NCBI GenBank assembly: GCA_964480705.1
Contig: CAYZPC010000008.1
Coordinates: forward strand, 1-51,210
Direction: 5' to 3'
DNA: 51,210 nt
Source of the DNA: VGJJ01 sp964480705
GTDB lineage: Archaea; Iainarchaeota; Iainarchaeia; Iainarchaeales; VGJJ01
Shown here: piece by piece, positions 40,042 to 48,764 of the stretch
Layout: every line of letters begins with the position of its first letter
Position numbering within the stretch: the stretch's first letter is position 1
Translations under genes and position numbers: made by a program
The notes under the pieces: model-generated
Seen by the model: the letters and a program-made list of their open reading frames with translations, nothing else
Told to the model about the DNA's origin: nothing
The model's database searches: none

Positions 40042-40791
40042 ATGATGCATATTGTCTTGGAACGTGCCGATGTGTTAAAGCGCAGCGTCGATGCGATTGC
40101 CGTGTTGATTGATGAAGCCGAATTTGAGATTTCCGATAAAGGAATGTCCCTCAAAGCCACTGACCCTTCTCAAATTTCAATGGTTGATTTTGAATTAGAA
40201 AAAAAAGCCTTCAAAAAGTTTCACGTGGAAGGCGTGGTGCGCATGGGAATGGATTTAGAATATTTGAATCAGGTCATGTCCCGCTCCAAACCCAGTGATG
40301 AAGTCGAGTTGAAACTCGATGATGATTCTTCCAAATTGAGTGTCACGTTCCGCGGTAACTCCGTGCGAACATTCTCCGTTCCACTTATTGACATTTCTTC
40401 CGGCGAATTGCCCAATCCCAAGATTGAGTTTGATGCCACCGTGAAAATCAAAGCGGCATTATTGCAGGACGCGTTGAAAGATGCTTCTCTCTTGTCCACT
40501 CACCTCACTTTAGGGGCTAAAACGGAAATGTTTTACGTCAAAGCCACCTCCAGTAAGGGAGAACTCTTGAATGAAACCTCTAAGGGCAGCGATTCCTTGC
40601 CTGATTTGAGTGTGAAGAAGGATTGCTCCTCCATGTTTCCATTAGACTATCTCAGCGACATGCTCAAAGCCGCTGCCTCTGACACGGATGTTACCGTCAA
40701 AATCAAAGAAAATGCTCCCGTGGAATTGAATTATCACATCGGCGACGCACGCGTGCGGTATTTTTTAGCACCGCGAATTGAGAGCGCGTGA
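40042..40791 (+). CDS. pcn: PCNA sliding clamp 1
   Basis: This is a trimeric DNA clamp. This copy (249 residues) has the family order MMHIVLERADVLKRSVDAIAVLIDEAEFEISDKGMSLKATDPSQISMVDFEL, a basic centre, and a C-terminal YHIGDARVRYFLAPRIES as in archaeal PCNA. The tail differs from the second copy at 41491. ATG 40042 or 40045 may be used. The two PCNA proteins could form hetero- or homotrimers. RfcL at 22092 ends in a PIP box that should bind one or both. Confidence 0.95.
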   Translation: MMHIVLERADVLKRSVDAIAVLIDEAEFEISDKGMSLKATDPSQISMVDFELEKKAFKKFHVEGVVRMGMDLEYLNQVMSRSKPSDEVELKLDDDSSKLSVTFRGNSVRTFSVPLIDISSGELPNPKIEFDATVKIKAALLQDALKDASLLSTHLTLGAKTEMFYVKATSSKGELLNETSKGSDSLPDLSVKKDCSSMFPLDYLSDMLKAAASDTDVTVKIKENAPVELNYHIGDARVRYFLAPRIESA

Positions 40792-40806
40792 TTTTTTCAA
40801 AATCAC
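40788..40806. terminator. terminator hairpin at the PCNA1 stop codon
   Basis: GTGATTTT and AAAATCAC form a perfect 8-bp stem with a TTC loop, starting inside the last codon and stop of PCNA1. It gives T-tracts on both strands before the convergent membrane gene. Confidence 0.6.
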
Positions 40807-40828
40807 TCGTAATAGTGATATCTGCGCG

Positions 40829-41398
40829 CTATTTTTTGTGCGTCTTCACCCACGCAATCCCCACTACTAGCCCTGCAAACATATCCACAATCAAATCCTG
40901 CATCGTGTTCACTAATCCTTGTTGAAAGTCCGTTCCGCGTAAATAATCGCTCGCAAATTCTCCAATTTCCCATAGTCCGCCTAATCCAAGTGAAAACAAA
41001 ACCATTGCCATCACAATAATAATTGGCGGCGCTTCATTCAACACGACTCCATACGCGCGCTGCATCAAAACAAGTGCTGATACCGCGAGAAACAAACTCG
41101 TCGTGTAGTGCGTGGCAATATCCCATCCCGGCACCGTGTGATAAAAGTCTAGTACTACTCCAAAATAATTATTGAAAACAACCAGTAAGGCAAATAGCAC
41201 GTCCAAATATTCTCCTGTTTTTCCAAAGTAGTGCTTGCACACATAGTAAATGAGCCCGCTCCCTGCAAAGCTCATCAATAGTATTCCGGCTAGGACGATT
41301 TTTCCTTCTGCCAAATATCCTAGCATTCCAATGAGTAAAATCGCTCGCAGAACCCATGCGGCCCAGTGTCCCATTCCCATTTTTGGTATTTTTGTCAT
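40829..41398 (-). CDS. DUF2238-like membrane protein
   Basis: The 189-residue protein has about five to six membrane helices and the segment LGGLWEIGEFASDYLRGTDFQQGLVNTMQDLIVDMFAG, which matches the DUF2238/YjdF-type pattern (W-E-I-x-E-F ... D-T-x-x-D-L-x-x-D). The family is of unknown function. ATG 41398 has GGGTGAAAACAC before it, a Shine-Dalgarno-like site. It lies between two pcn genes on the opposite strand, so it is probably expressed on its own. Confidence 0.72.
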   Translation of the reverse strand: MTKIPKMGMGHWAAWVLRAILLIGMLGYLAEGKIVLAGILLMSFAGSGLIYYVCKHYFGKTGEYLDVLFALLVVFNNYFGVVLDFYHTVPGWDIATHYTTSLFLAVSALVLMQRAYGVVLNEAPPIIIVMAMVLFSLGLGGLWEIGEFASDYLRGTDFQQGLVNTMQDLIVDMFAGLVVGIAWVKTHKK

Positions 41399-41490
41399 GT
41401 GTTTTCACCCGGTATTTCTTTAAACATCCGGGGTGTATTTAACTGTATGATTCGGCCTTTTGCTAAAAGCCCGGGGAAAACCGGATTTAT

Positions 41491-42219
41491 ATGATTGAGA
41501 CCCAGGATGTTACCAGTTTCAAGCGCGCCATCGATGCCATTTCTTCCTTCATTTCCGAAGGGAATTTTCGCTTCTCCGAGAAAGGTATTAGTTTGCGCGC
41601 GGTGGACCCGTCGCAAATTGTTTTAGTGGATTGTTTTATTGAAAAAAATGCTTTTTCCGCGTACGCGTTGGAACCCACTTTCGTTGGGGTAGATGTGGTG
41701 GAGTTCTCCCGCATGCTCGCGCGTTCGTTGCCCAACGATAAACTCTTGTTGGATGTGGGCGAGAGTGAAATCACCTTAAGTTTGGAGGGCGATTTTTCGC
41801 GCACATTCAATCTTCCATTAATTGACGTTTCCGAGAATGAAAAAGAGCTCAAACTCCCCGCTCAACAATTTGATGCAAAAGTAGAAGTCAATGCGCGCCT
41901 GTTAAAGGAAGCCTTGAAAGACGCGCAGATTTTTGGTTCCAGCGTTGTCGTCAAAGTCAAGGATGGGAAATTTGGGTTGGAAGCAAAGGGTTCTCCCGGC
42001 GCACTCAAAACGGTTTCAAAACAATCGCACATGATTAATGTTCACACCAACACGAGTGTCACCAGTAAATATTCGCTCAATTTTCTTTCCAATGTCATCA
42101 AGGAAGCCGATAATGATTCGCCCATTCTTCTCGAGTTCAAATCCGACGCCCCCATGCGCGTAACGTATCCCATTGGCAAAGCCAAGATGCAATTTTACAT
42201 TGCGCATATGATTTTGTGA
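41491..42219 (+). CDS. PCNA sliding clamp 2
   Basis: A second, diverged PCNA of 242 residues: SFKRAIDAISSFISEGNFRFSEKGISLRAVDPSQIVLVDCFIEK in the N-terminal half and YPIGKAKMQFYIAHMIL at the C-terminus. The identity to the first copy is clear in motif order but low overall, so it may form a heterotrimer with the first copy or bind different partners. It is 9 bp upstream of the GNAT-like gene and in the same unit as priL, linking clamp and primase expression. A possible TATA-like TGCTAAAAGC lies about 26 bp upstream. Confidence 0.93.
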   Translation: MIETQDVTSFKRAIDAISSFISEGNFRFSEKGISLRAVDPSQIVLVDCFIEKNAFSAYALEPTFVGVDVVEFSRMLARSLPNDKLLLDVGESEITLSLEGDFSRTFNLPLIDVSENEKELKLPAQQFDAKVEVNARLLKEALKDAQIFGSSVVVKVKDGKFGLEAKGSPGALKTVSKQSHMINVHTNTSVTSKYSLNFLSNVIKEADNDSPILLEFKSDAPMRVTYPIGKAKMQFYIAHMIL

Positions 42220-42228
42220 GGTTTTGTT

Positions 42229-42789
42229 TTGCCGATAAAAACAACATCAGTGCGCGAACAAAATCGTTCGCGTCGATTGCTTCAGCGCTCTGCCATTCTT
42301 GCGCATCGCCGCGTGAGGATGGTTCGTGATATTCCAACGGCAACTAATGTTTCTTATTTTTATAATTCCCGCGGCCAGCTTTTCAAATCAGTCATTCTTC
42401 CTTCGAATAGAAAGGGAGAGTGGGAACTTGCTTTTACTCAGTTTGTTCGTGGAAAACAATCTGATGTGGGTCGTGCGTTTTTAGAATTAGATACTGCGCG
42501 TAAGGCGTTGGTAATTGCGTGGGTTGATAAGGCCTCGGCAGTCATGCGTTCCATTGATTCGTCTTCGCCTATTACTGATAGAGGGATTGAGTTTTTTCGT
42601 GTGGTTGTTGAGGCAAGCATAAAACAGGCTCGCCTGAGTGGGGTGCGCCGTTTATTGTTGATTGCAAATCCCTCTCTATCACGTTACTATTCTCAATTCG
42701 GTTTTCGGAAGTTGCGTGATTATAGTCCAGGGCGTATAGAAATGGAACTGGATTTTCATTCAATAAATAATAGTTCCCACACGTTTTAA
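42229..42789 (+). CDS. orphan GNAT-like protein between PCNA2 and PriL
   Basis: The likely start is TTG 42229, with GAGGT about 7 bp upstream. The 186-residue protein has an Arg-rich N-terminus. Its second half resembles a GNAT acetyltransferase fold: a strand KALVIAWVDKASAV, a helix GIEFFRVVVEASIKQARLSGVRRLLLIAN, and the typical ending SLSRYYSQFGFRKL. The acetyl-CoA P-loop (Q/R-x-x-G-x-G/A) is not clear, so activity is uncertain. Codons such as AGA and ATA, rare in its neighbours, are frequent. The stop overlaps the priL start (TAATG). Not a known replication gene. Confidence 0.55.
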   Translation: MPIKTTSVREQNRSRRLLQRSAILAHRRVRMVRDIPTATNVSYFYNSRGQLFKSVILPSNRKGEWELAFTQFVRGKQSDVGRAFLELDTARKALVIAWVDKASAVMRSIDSSSPITDRGIEFFRVVVEASIKQARLSGVRRLLLIANPSLSRYYSQFGFRKLRDYSPGRIEMELDFHSINNSSHTF

Positions 42790-43910
42790 TGCCTGTTCCG
42801 CTGAATAAGTATGGTATGGTCCCCGTTTCTCAACTTCAGCTCGCGCGGAAATACCCTTTTTCGCTTCACGCGAAGAGTGTGGTCAAACAGCTCGTTCCCG
42901 ACCTTTCTCAAATTGATTCTTCTTCGTTTGAGAGCGCCCTTGTTTTAGTGGATGCGTGCGCGGCTACGTCTCCTAAAGTTCGGAGAAAGTTTGTGGAGAA
43001 TCATTTTTCCAAGCGCGATCTTTCCTATGCGGAGTTTTTGCAGAATGACATTCTCGCGTTTCCTCTTACTAAAATTATTCTCTCGCAGCTCAAGCATCCT
43101 CAGTTTTATGAGCGCTTTGCCCAGTTGATGGGTGATTTGACATTTGAATATTTGAATGCCGAGAAAGACAAAATTTCCGCATTCTCTGACTTGGCGCGCG
43201 ATTTGAATGTTCCTGTTCGCGTATCCTTGGATGATGTTCCCGTCATCTCGCTCGAATTGCCGGTGTATTTGTCCATTCCTCTGCGCGATGCGCAATTGCA
43301 TTTAGTTCATCAATCCCTCGACCACGGTACCATTCACTTGGAATGGAATCTCGCGTGCCGCTGGCTTGCGGAGAAAGTGCACGCGAACATTCTCTCTACT
43401 CTTCCCGTAGATACGCAGGGGTTGCCGCGCGTATTCGCAGATGCTCTGATTCAGGCCCAATCCCGAGTGCAATCCATGCGCACCCAGGAGGCGCAATCCG
43501 TTATCACGTCCGGTCTCTCCCTTGAAGCCTTTCCTCCGTGCATGGATAAATTATACACTGACATCACGTCCGGCGTGAACATTCCCCACATGGCTCGTTT
43601 CGACCTTGCAACGTTTCTCGTGAATGTGCGCATGCCCTTCGAGGACATTATTACTGTTTTCTCTAAAGCGGCTAATTTTGATGATAAAATCACCCGTTAC
43701 CATGTTGGAAACCTCGCCGGCCGCGCGAGCGGAAAACCGTATTCTGTTCCCGCGTGTGCAAAAATTCGAGAGCACGGTTTGTGCATCTCCCGAACGTGCA
43801 ACGTCGCGCATCCTTTGCAGTTTTATCAGCGCGAAATCACTTCTCCGCGAAAAAAAGAAGAAAATCTTTCAGAAGAATCGCCTATCGTTCTTCCCGAACC
43901 TACAAAATAA
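42789..43910 (+). CDS. priL: DNA primase large subunit PriL
   Basis: PriL supports RNA/DNA primer synthesis with PriS. The 373-residue protein has four Cys residues in the family arrangement, C251 (FPPCMDKL), C323 (VPACAKI), C332 (HGLC) and C337 (RTCNVAHP), which would hold the Fe-S cluster. The C-terminal CNVAHPLQFYQR matches the family end. The first base of the ATG is the last A of the GNAT-like stop codon. The PriS gene is separate at 46711, so the primase is not fused here. Confidence 0.93.
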   Translation: MPVPLNKYGMVPVSQLQLARKYPFSLHAKSVVKQLVPDLSQIDSSSFESALVLVDACAATSPKVRRKFVENHFSKRDLSYAEFLQNDILAFPLTKIILSQLKHPQFYERFAQLMGDLTFEYLNAEKDKISAFSDLARDLNVPVRVSLDDVPVISLELPVYLSIPLRDAQLHLVHQSLDHGTIHLEWNLACRWLAEKVHANILSTLPVDTQGLPRVFADALIQAQSRVQSMRTQEAQSVITSGLSLEAFPPCMDKLYTDITSGVNIPHMARFDLATFLVNVRMPFEDIITVFSKAANFDDKITRYHVGNLAGRASGKPYSVPACAKIREHGLCISRTCNVAHPLQFYQREITSPRKKEENLSEESPIVLPEPTK

Positions 43911-43919
43911 TTTTTTTAT

Positions 43920-46604
43920 TTACTGCACATCATGCACCGTTGGCCACGCGTGTTCCAAATATTCTTTCTCATTTCTCTTGCGCGTAATCGTTTGATACGC
44001 GTTTGAAATATAGGGCACGAGCGTCGCACTCAAACATACTCCGAAAATAATGAGCATGTCATTCAATGCAATGCTTTCTGTTTTGAAAATGGGCTGCATG
44101 AATGGTAAATACACCGCTGCCATTTGGAGTGCAAACGATCCCAACACGGCGACAATCAACCAAATATTGTTGAAGGGCCCATACTGCAGCCAGCTTTTCC
44201 CGGGTTGTCGTGCGTTGAAAACGAGCATGAGTTCGAATACCACAAGTGTGGTGAATGCGAGCGTGCGCGCGTAATCCTCGTCTGTTGAGAGTCCATACAT
44301 GAACATTCCCAGCGTTACCGCCGTGCCGAGTATTCCTGCCACGCTCACAAACGAGCCCATTCCATCTAATACTCCTGAGAATTTGGAGCGCGGCTTCTGC
44401 TGCATCACATGCTTCCCCGGAGGGTCTTCTCCAAGTGCGAGCGCGGGGAACGCGTCCGTGGCGAGATTAATCCAAAGCAATTGGATAGGCGTAATGACTT
44501 CTCCTAATTGCAAAAAGAATCCCAGTGAAACCACTAATACTTCGGTAAAATTCGCTCCCAATAAGTAGCGCACAAACGCCTGAATGTTTTGGTAAACCGT
44601 TCTTCCGAGTTCCACTGCGTTCACAATGCTTGCAAAGTTATCATCGCGCAGCACCATATCCGAGGCTTCCTTCGCCACATCTGTTCCTTTGATCCCCATG
44701 GCAATTCCAATATCCGCTTTCTTAATCGCGGGAGCATCATTCACTCCATCTCCCGTCACTGCCACCACATGTCCTTGTTTTTGTAAAAATGAAACAATTT
44801 TGTATTTGTGTTCCGGATCAACACGGGCAAAAACGTTGTGTGTTTTCACCGCGTCATTGAACTGGTTGTCGTCCATCTGATTCAATTCTACTCCCGTGAT
44901 GGCCGTTCCCTTGAGTCCAATTTTTTCGGCGATGGCAGACGCGGTAACGGGGTGGTCTCCCGTAATCATTTTGACGTGAATTCCCGCGTCTAAGCACTTT
45001 TGAATCGCCTGCGCCACTTCTTCTCGCGGGGGGTCGCGCAGGGCCATGAGTCCGGTGAACACAAAACTATGCTCAGCATCATCCGTAAACGATGGCGCGT
45101 CGCGGTAGGCGAATCCAATCACACGATACGCATTCTTGGATAGCGTGTCGGCTTGTTCGATGATTTGTTTCCGCTTTCCTTCCGTCATGGGAATGCGTTT
45201 TCCATGTTCCAGCACTAAAATGCATTTCTCCAAAACTTTTTCCACCGCACCCTTGTTGAAGAGTCGATAATTATTTTCATTGAGCGCGTGAATAGTTGTC
45301 ATTTTTTTTCGTTCACTGGTGAATGGAATTTCTTTCACGCGGGAAAGTTGTTGAGCGATATGTGTTTTGTGTCCCAATACGAGCATGCATCCTTCGGTGG
45401 GATCTCCAATAATAGTTCCTTCGTTGGCGTGATACTGTGCGTTGTTGTTGTGCACGCCATTTTGAATGGTGAGCGCGAGCGCGCTTTCATTTTCAAGCGA
45501 GATGGTTTGCCCATTCAATTGGAGTTCTCCCTGCGGCGCATATCCTACTCCCGTAACGCGTGCCAGTGTTTCATTCGCGTACACGTATTCTACCGTCATC
45601 TCATTCTTCGTGAGCGTGCCCGTTTTATCCGAGCAAATAACATCAGTGGATCCCAATGTTTCGACGCTCGGCAAATGTTTGATGAGCGCATGGCGTAGGG
45701 CCATTTTTTGCACGCCCAATGCCAGTGTAATAGTGGTCACGGCGGGCAGTCCTTCCGGTATGGCTGCCACTCCCAATGCAATGGCGAGGAGGAGCATTTC
45801 CACAAGTTCTCTTCCTTGGATGAAATACCCAATCGTGAATAGCAGTGCCATTACGACAAGCACGCCAATCGTGAGTTGTTTTGCAAGGACTTCTAGATTT
45901 TGTTTCAGGGGAGTAGGTTCGTCTTCCACTTCTTCTAATTTTTCAGCAATTTTTCCAAATTCTGTTTTCAATCCCGTTGCAATGACAATTCCCACTCCTC
46001 TTCCGCGCACAATGGACGTGTTGGCGTATCCGTAATTCACGCGGTCAGCTACCGCGAGTGTTCCGGCAAGCGCATCCACTTTTTTGTTTACCGCGCTGCT
46101 TTCTCCCGTGAGGGGTGCTTCATCCACGGCCGTTTCAACGACTTCTAAAAATCGAATGTCTGCGGGAATTTTGTCTCCTTCTTCCAGTTGTACAATGTCT
46201 CCCGGCACGACTTCTTTGGCGCTGATTTGAATGAGTTTTCCATTTCTCTTTACGGTGGCGCGTTGCGCTCCCATTTTTTTTAATTCTTCAATCGCGCGCT
46301 CGGCTTTGTATTCTTGAAAAAATCCCAGCAGGCCATTCACGAGCACAATCGCAAATATCGCGAGCGTGTCTAGGGGGTCCCCCACCGCGTACGATAAAAT
46401 GCCCGCGCCAATTAACACGAGCACGAGCAATTCCGTAAACTGTCCAATGAACAATCCTACGACATTGATTTTTTTGTCCAGTTGAATCGTGTTTGGACCA
46501 TATTCCTTCAACCGCTCCGCTGCCTCTTCGGGTGAAAGTCCATTCACGCGTGTTTTCAGCGCGGCCAGGACTTGCTGCGCGTCTTGCTGGTAATATTCCA
46601 CCAT
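43920..46604 (-). CDS. P-type calcium-type ATPase (PacL/SERCA class)
   Basis: This 894-residue membrane pump has the phosphorylation site ICSDKTGTLT near 324, the TGES motif (LTGESSAVNK), the MITGDHPVT and TGDGVNDAPAIKKADIGIAMG hinge motifs, and ten membrane helices. Type IIA residues are present: IPEGLP in M4, ANFTEV in M5, NLATDAFPALALG in M6 and FELMLVFNAR in M8, so calcium (or manganese) is the likely substrate. A TATTTATATCC element lies about 27 bp upstream on the minus strand. It separates priL and priS, which are on the other strand. Confidence 0.93.
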   Translation of the reverse strand: MVEYYQQDAQQVLAALKTRVNGLSPEEAAERLKEYGPNTIQLDKKINVVGLFIGQFTELLVLVLIGAGILSYAVGDPLDTLAIFAIVLVNGLLGFFQEYKAERAIEELKKMGAQRATVKRNGKLIQISAKEVVPGDIVQLEEGDKIPADIRFLEVVETAVDEAPLTGESSAVNKKVDALAGTLAVADRVNYGYANTSIVRGRGVGIVIATGLKTEFGKIAEKLEEVEDEPTPLKQNLEVLAKQLTIGVLVVMALLFTIGYFIQGRELVEMLLLAIALGVAAIPEGLPAVTTITLALGVQKMALRHALIKHLPSVETLGSTDVICSDKTGTLTKNEMTVEYVYANETLARVTGVGYAPQGELQLNGQTISLENESALALTIQNGVHNNNAQYHANEGTIIGDPTEGCMLVLGHKTHIAQQLSRVKEIPFTSERKKMTTIHALNENNYRLFNKGAVEKVLEKCILVLEHGKRIPMTEGKRKQIIEQADTLSKNAYRVIGFAYRDAPSFTDDAEHSFVFTGLMALRDPPREEVAQAIQKCLDAGIHVKMITGDHPVTASAIAEKIGLKGTAITGVELNQMDDNQFNDAVKTHNVFARVDPEHKYKIVSFLQKQGHVVAVTGDGVNDAPAIKKADIGIAMGIKGTDVAKEASDMVLRDDNFASIVNAVELGRTVYQNIQAFVRYLLGANFTEVLVVSLGFFLQLGEVITPIQLLWINLATDAFPALALGEDPPGKHVMQQKPRSKFSGVLDGMGSFVSVAGILGTAVTLGMFMYGLSTDEDYARTLAFTTLVVFELMLVFNARQPGKSWLQYGPFNNIWLIVAVLGSFALQMAAVYLPFMQPIFKTESIALNDMLIIFGVCLSATLVPYISNAYQTITRKRNEKEYLEHAWPTVHDVQ

Positions 46605-46710
46605 ACTGCTTCCAAGCGCGGATTTGGGGGATATAAATACAATTGGCTTTTTCCCTTCGTTTTCTTTATATCCCTCTGCGACCGTATTCCTTTAGTTGGG
46701 TGTTTGGTGC

Positions 46711-47940
46711 ATGAATTATTCCAATGAAATTGTTTGGCTTCGGGGCCTTTTTCAAAAGTATTATTCTTCGCACACCCTCCACGTGCCCTATGACCCGGCA
46801 CGCCGGGAGTTTGGGTATGGTATTCAGGGAAAAATTGACAAGCGCCACGTTTCTATTTCAGACGTAAACGAATTCAACGCTTTTTTGCGCAACCAAACAC
46901 CCTTGTATTTTTCGGCATCCGTTTCAGAGTTCATGAACCCAGGTATTCAGCCCATGGAAAAAAAAGGCCTTGTGGGGAGCGACCTCATCTATGAGTTTGA
47001 CGCGGATGATGTTTCCACGAGCTGTAAAGAAAAACATGATTCGTGGAAATGTTCAAGTTGTTCTGCGCAGGGAAAGGGCCGCGTCAAAAAATGCACCACG
47101 TGCGGAAAGGGCACGCTGTTGGATGAATGGGTCTGCGATGAGTGTGTGTCCGCGACGAAGACACAAACATTTTCGTTGATAAAAGTTCTCCAAGATGATT
47201 TTGGTTTCGATGAGAAAAGTTTGCACATTAATTTTTCGGGAAGCAAAGGCTACCATGTTCACGTCCGCTCGAAAAATATTTTTGCGCTTCCCAAATCCGC
47301 GCGCGTGGAGTTAATGGATTACCTCTCCTTGCATGAGTTTGACGCTCAACTCGCCGGTTTTACATTTGATGGAAAAGCGTTTCGTTGTCCAAAGTTTTCC
47401 CGCGCCAGTGGTCACGCGAAGCGAATTCTTTCCGAATTGCTTCGTCTGGTTGAGTTTGGCACGGAAGACGAGTGGCTGCTCTTGTCGGCTTCTTCTCCTC
47501 GCAGCCTTCGTTCATATTTGTCGGACCGCGCGCAATGGTTGCGTGAAATCCATTCTGGATATTTACCCGCGCTCCCGGGAAAAAAAACCGAGGCTTTTTG
47601 GAATAGCGTGTTGGAGAATCTCATTCAGCGCATTCGTTTGGATATTGACCGTCAAACCTCGGGGGATATTTTCAAACTCATTCGCGTGCCAGACACGTTG
47701 CACGGCAGCACGGGTTTAGCCGCGCAAACCCTTTCATTTGACCAATTGAAAGACTACAATCCTTTCGTCGATTCGGCAGTGTTTTCCACGCTTCCCGACC
47801 GAAGGCTTTTAGTGAACCATGCTCCCAAGATTACTATTGGGAAACACACCCTTGACCCGGTTTTGGAACCAACTGAAATGGTGGTTCCCGGCGGCTTGAG
47901 CGTGTATTTAGTGGGCTGGGGGTCTGCTACCCTGCGTTGA
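46711..47940 (+). CDS. priS: DNA primase small catalytic subunit PriS
   Basis: PriS makes primers. It is 409 residues from ATG 46711, preferred over the upstream TTG at 46696. The catalytic Asp pair is D97 and D99 in LIYEFDADD, followed by INFSGSKGYHVHV with the SGxxGxH motif and a third Asp near 311-313 (RLDIDRQTSGD). A Cys-rich zinc knuckle region at about 110-150 (CSSC, CTTC, CDEC) is longer than in most archaeal PriS. It is the first of a unit with GINS, aIF2-alpha and PAC2. Confidence 0.95.
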   Translation: MNYSNEIVWLRGLFQKYYSSHTLHVPYDPARREFGYGIQGKIDKRHVSISDVNEFNAFLRNQTPLYFSASVSEFMNPGIQPMEKKGLVGSDLIYEFDADDVSTSCKEKHDSWKCSSCSAQGKGRVKKCTTCGKGTLLDEWVCDECVSATKTQTFSLIKVLQDDFGFDEKSLHINFSGSKGYHVHVRSKNIFALPKSARVELMDYLSLHEFDAQLAGFTFDGKAFRCPKFSRASGHAKRILSELLRLVEFGTEDEWLLLSASSPRSLRSYLSDRAQWLREIHSGYLPALPGKKTEAFWNSVLENLIQRIRLDIDRQTSGDIFKLIRVPDTLHGSTGLAAQTLSFDQLKDYNPFVDSAVFSTLPDRRLLVNHAPKITIGKHTLDPVLEPTEMVVPGGLSVYLVGWGSATLR

Positions 47941-47954
47941 GCGGGTTGTTTTTC

Positions 47955-47973
47955 CCTATTTAGTCTAAATAGG
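47955..47973. promoter_or_regulatory. 19-bp perfect palindrome over the GINS promoter
   Basis: CCTATTTAG and CTAAATAGG form a perfect inverted repeat around a central T. The second arm contains a TATA-like CTAAATAG centred about 25 bp before the GINS ATG (47994). A dimeric regulator could bind it, or it could end priS transcription. It occurs once in the window as far as I can see. Confidence 0.55.
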
Positions 47974-47993
47974 TGATAGGTTGGGAATAGATT

Positions 47994-48719
47994 ATGGCCA
48001 TTGATTTTGAGGAAATGCGGCGAATCTACCGCTTGGAGAAAAGCACGGCTCGTTTAGTGGATGTTCCGGATGATTTTTTCACCTTACTACACGGTTTGAT
48101 TGATGAGGAGCGCAAAAAATATTTTGATTCGTTGAAAGATTTGAACACCACTCGGGCAAGGGATTTTGGCAATTTGAAAAAGCTCGTGGACGAATGGTTT
48201 GTGGTTCGCGAGAAAAAATTATTGAATGCGGTGTTGATGGCTGCGCGTTTAGAAGAAATGGATGCTCAACACATGTCGGCGGAAGAAAAAATTATGGTCG
48301 ATAAAGTGTATGCCGCGTTAATGGACCATCGTGCGATTACCAAAAAAGTCTTGGATGCGAATGGAGAATTTGTTGCCATTGGCATTCCTTCCACTCCCCA
48401 AACGTCTTCCCCGCTTGAATCGCGTTTAGACACGCTCAAGCACACTTCTCCTGAAAACCTTTCATCTGGAGATGATGAATCTGTTGAGAAAGAATTGGAA
48501 ACCATTCCTCCTTCTCGCTCGACTATTTCCGCATCGGTTTCCTCTGCGTCCGTGGACACGGTTTCTTTTCCCGTGAAAATTCTCTCGGACATTCCTTCAT
48601 TTGTGGGCACGGACTTGAAAGAATACGGTCCCTACAAGCCAGGTGAGGTTGTTTCGCTTCCCGAGAAAATTGCGCAATTGTTTGTTTCCCGCAAGCTGGG
48701 CGAGCGGGTTTCCGAGTGA
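47994..48719 (+). CDS. GINS subunit (Gins51-type)
   Basis: GINS is part of the archaeal CMG-like helicase complex. The 241-residue protein has a helical A domain (residues 1-125; FEEMRRIYRLEKSTARLVDVPDDFFTLL), a variable Ser-rich linker, and a small beta B domain at the C-terminus (VKILSDIPSFVGTDLKEYGPYKPGEVVSLPEKIAQLF). The A-then-B order marks Gins51 (Sld5/Psf1-like) rather than Gins23. It follows PriS, as in many archaea. A palindrome overlaps its apparent promoter. No second GINS gene is present. Confidence 0.87.
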   Translation: MAIDFEEMRRIYRLEKSTARLVDVPDDFFTLLHGLIDEERKKYFDSLKDLNTTRARDFGNLKKLVDEWFVVREKKLLNAVLMAARLEEMDAQHMSAEEKIMVDKVYAALMDHRAITKKVLDANGEFVAIGIPSTPQTSSPLESRLDTLKHTSPENLSSGDDESVEKELETIPPSRSTISASVSSASVDTVSFPVKILSDIPSFVGTDLKEYGPYKPGEVVSLPEKIAQLFVSRKLGERVSE

Positions 48720-48764
48720 GCGAGTGTGTTTATTTAAGAACTATTTGCCCCCGCTTCCATATGT

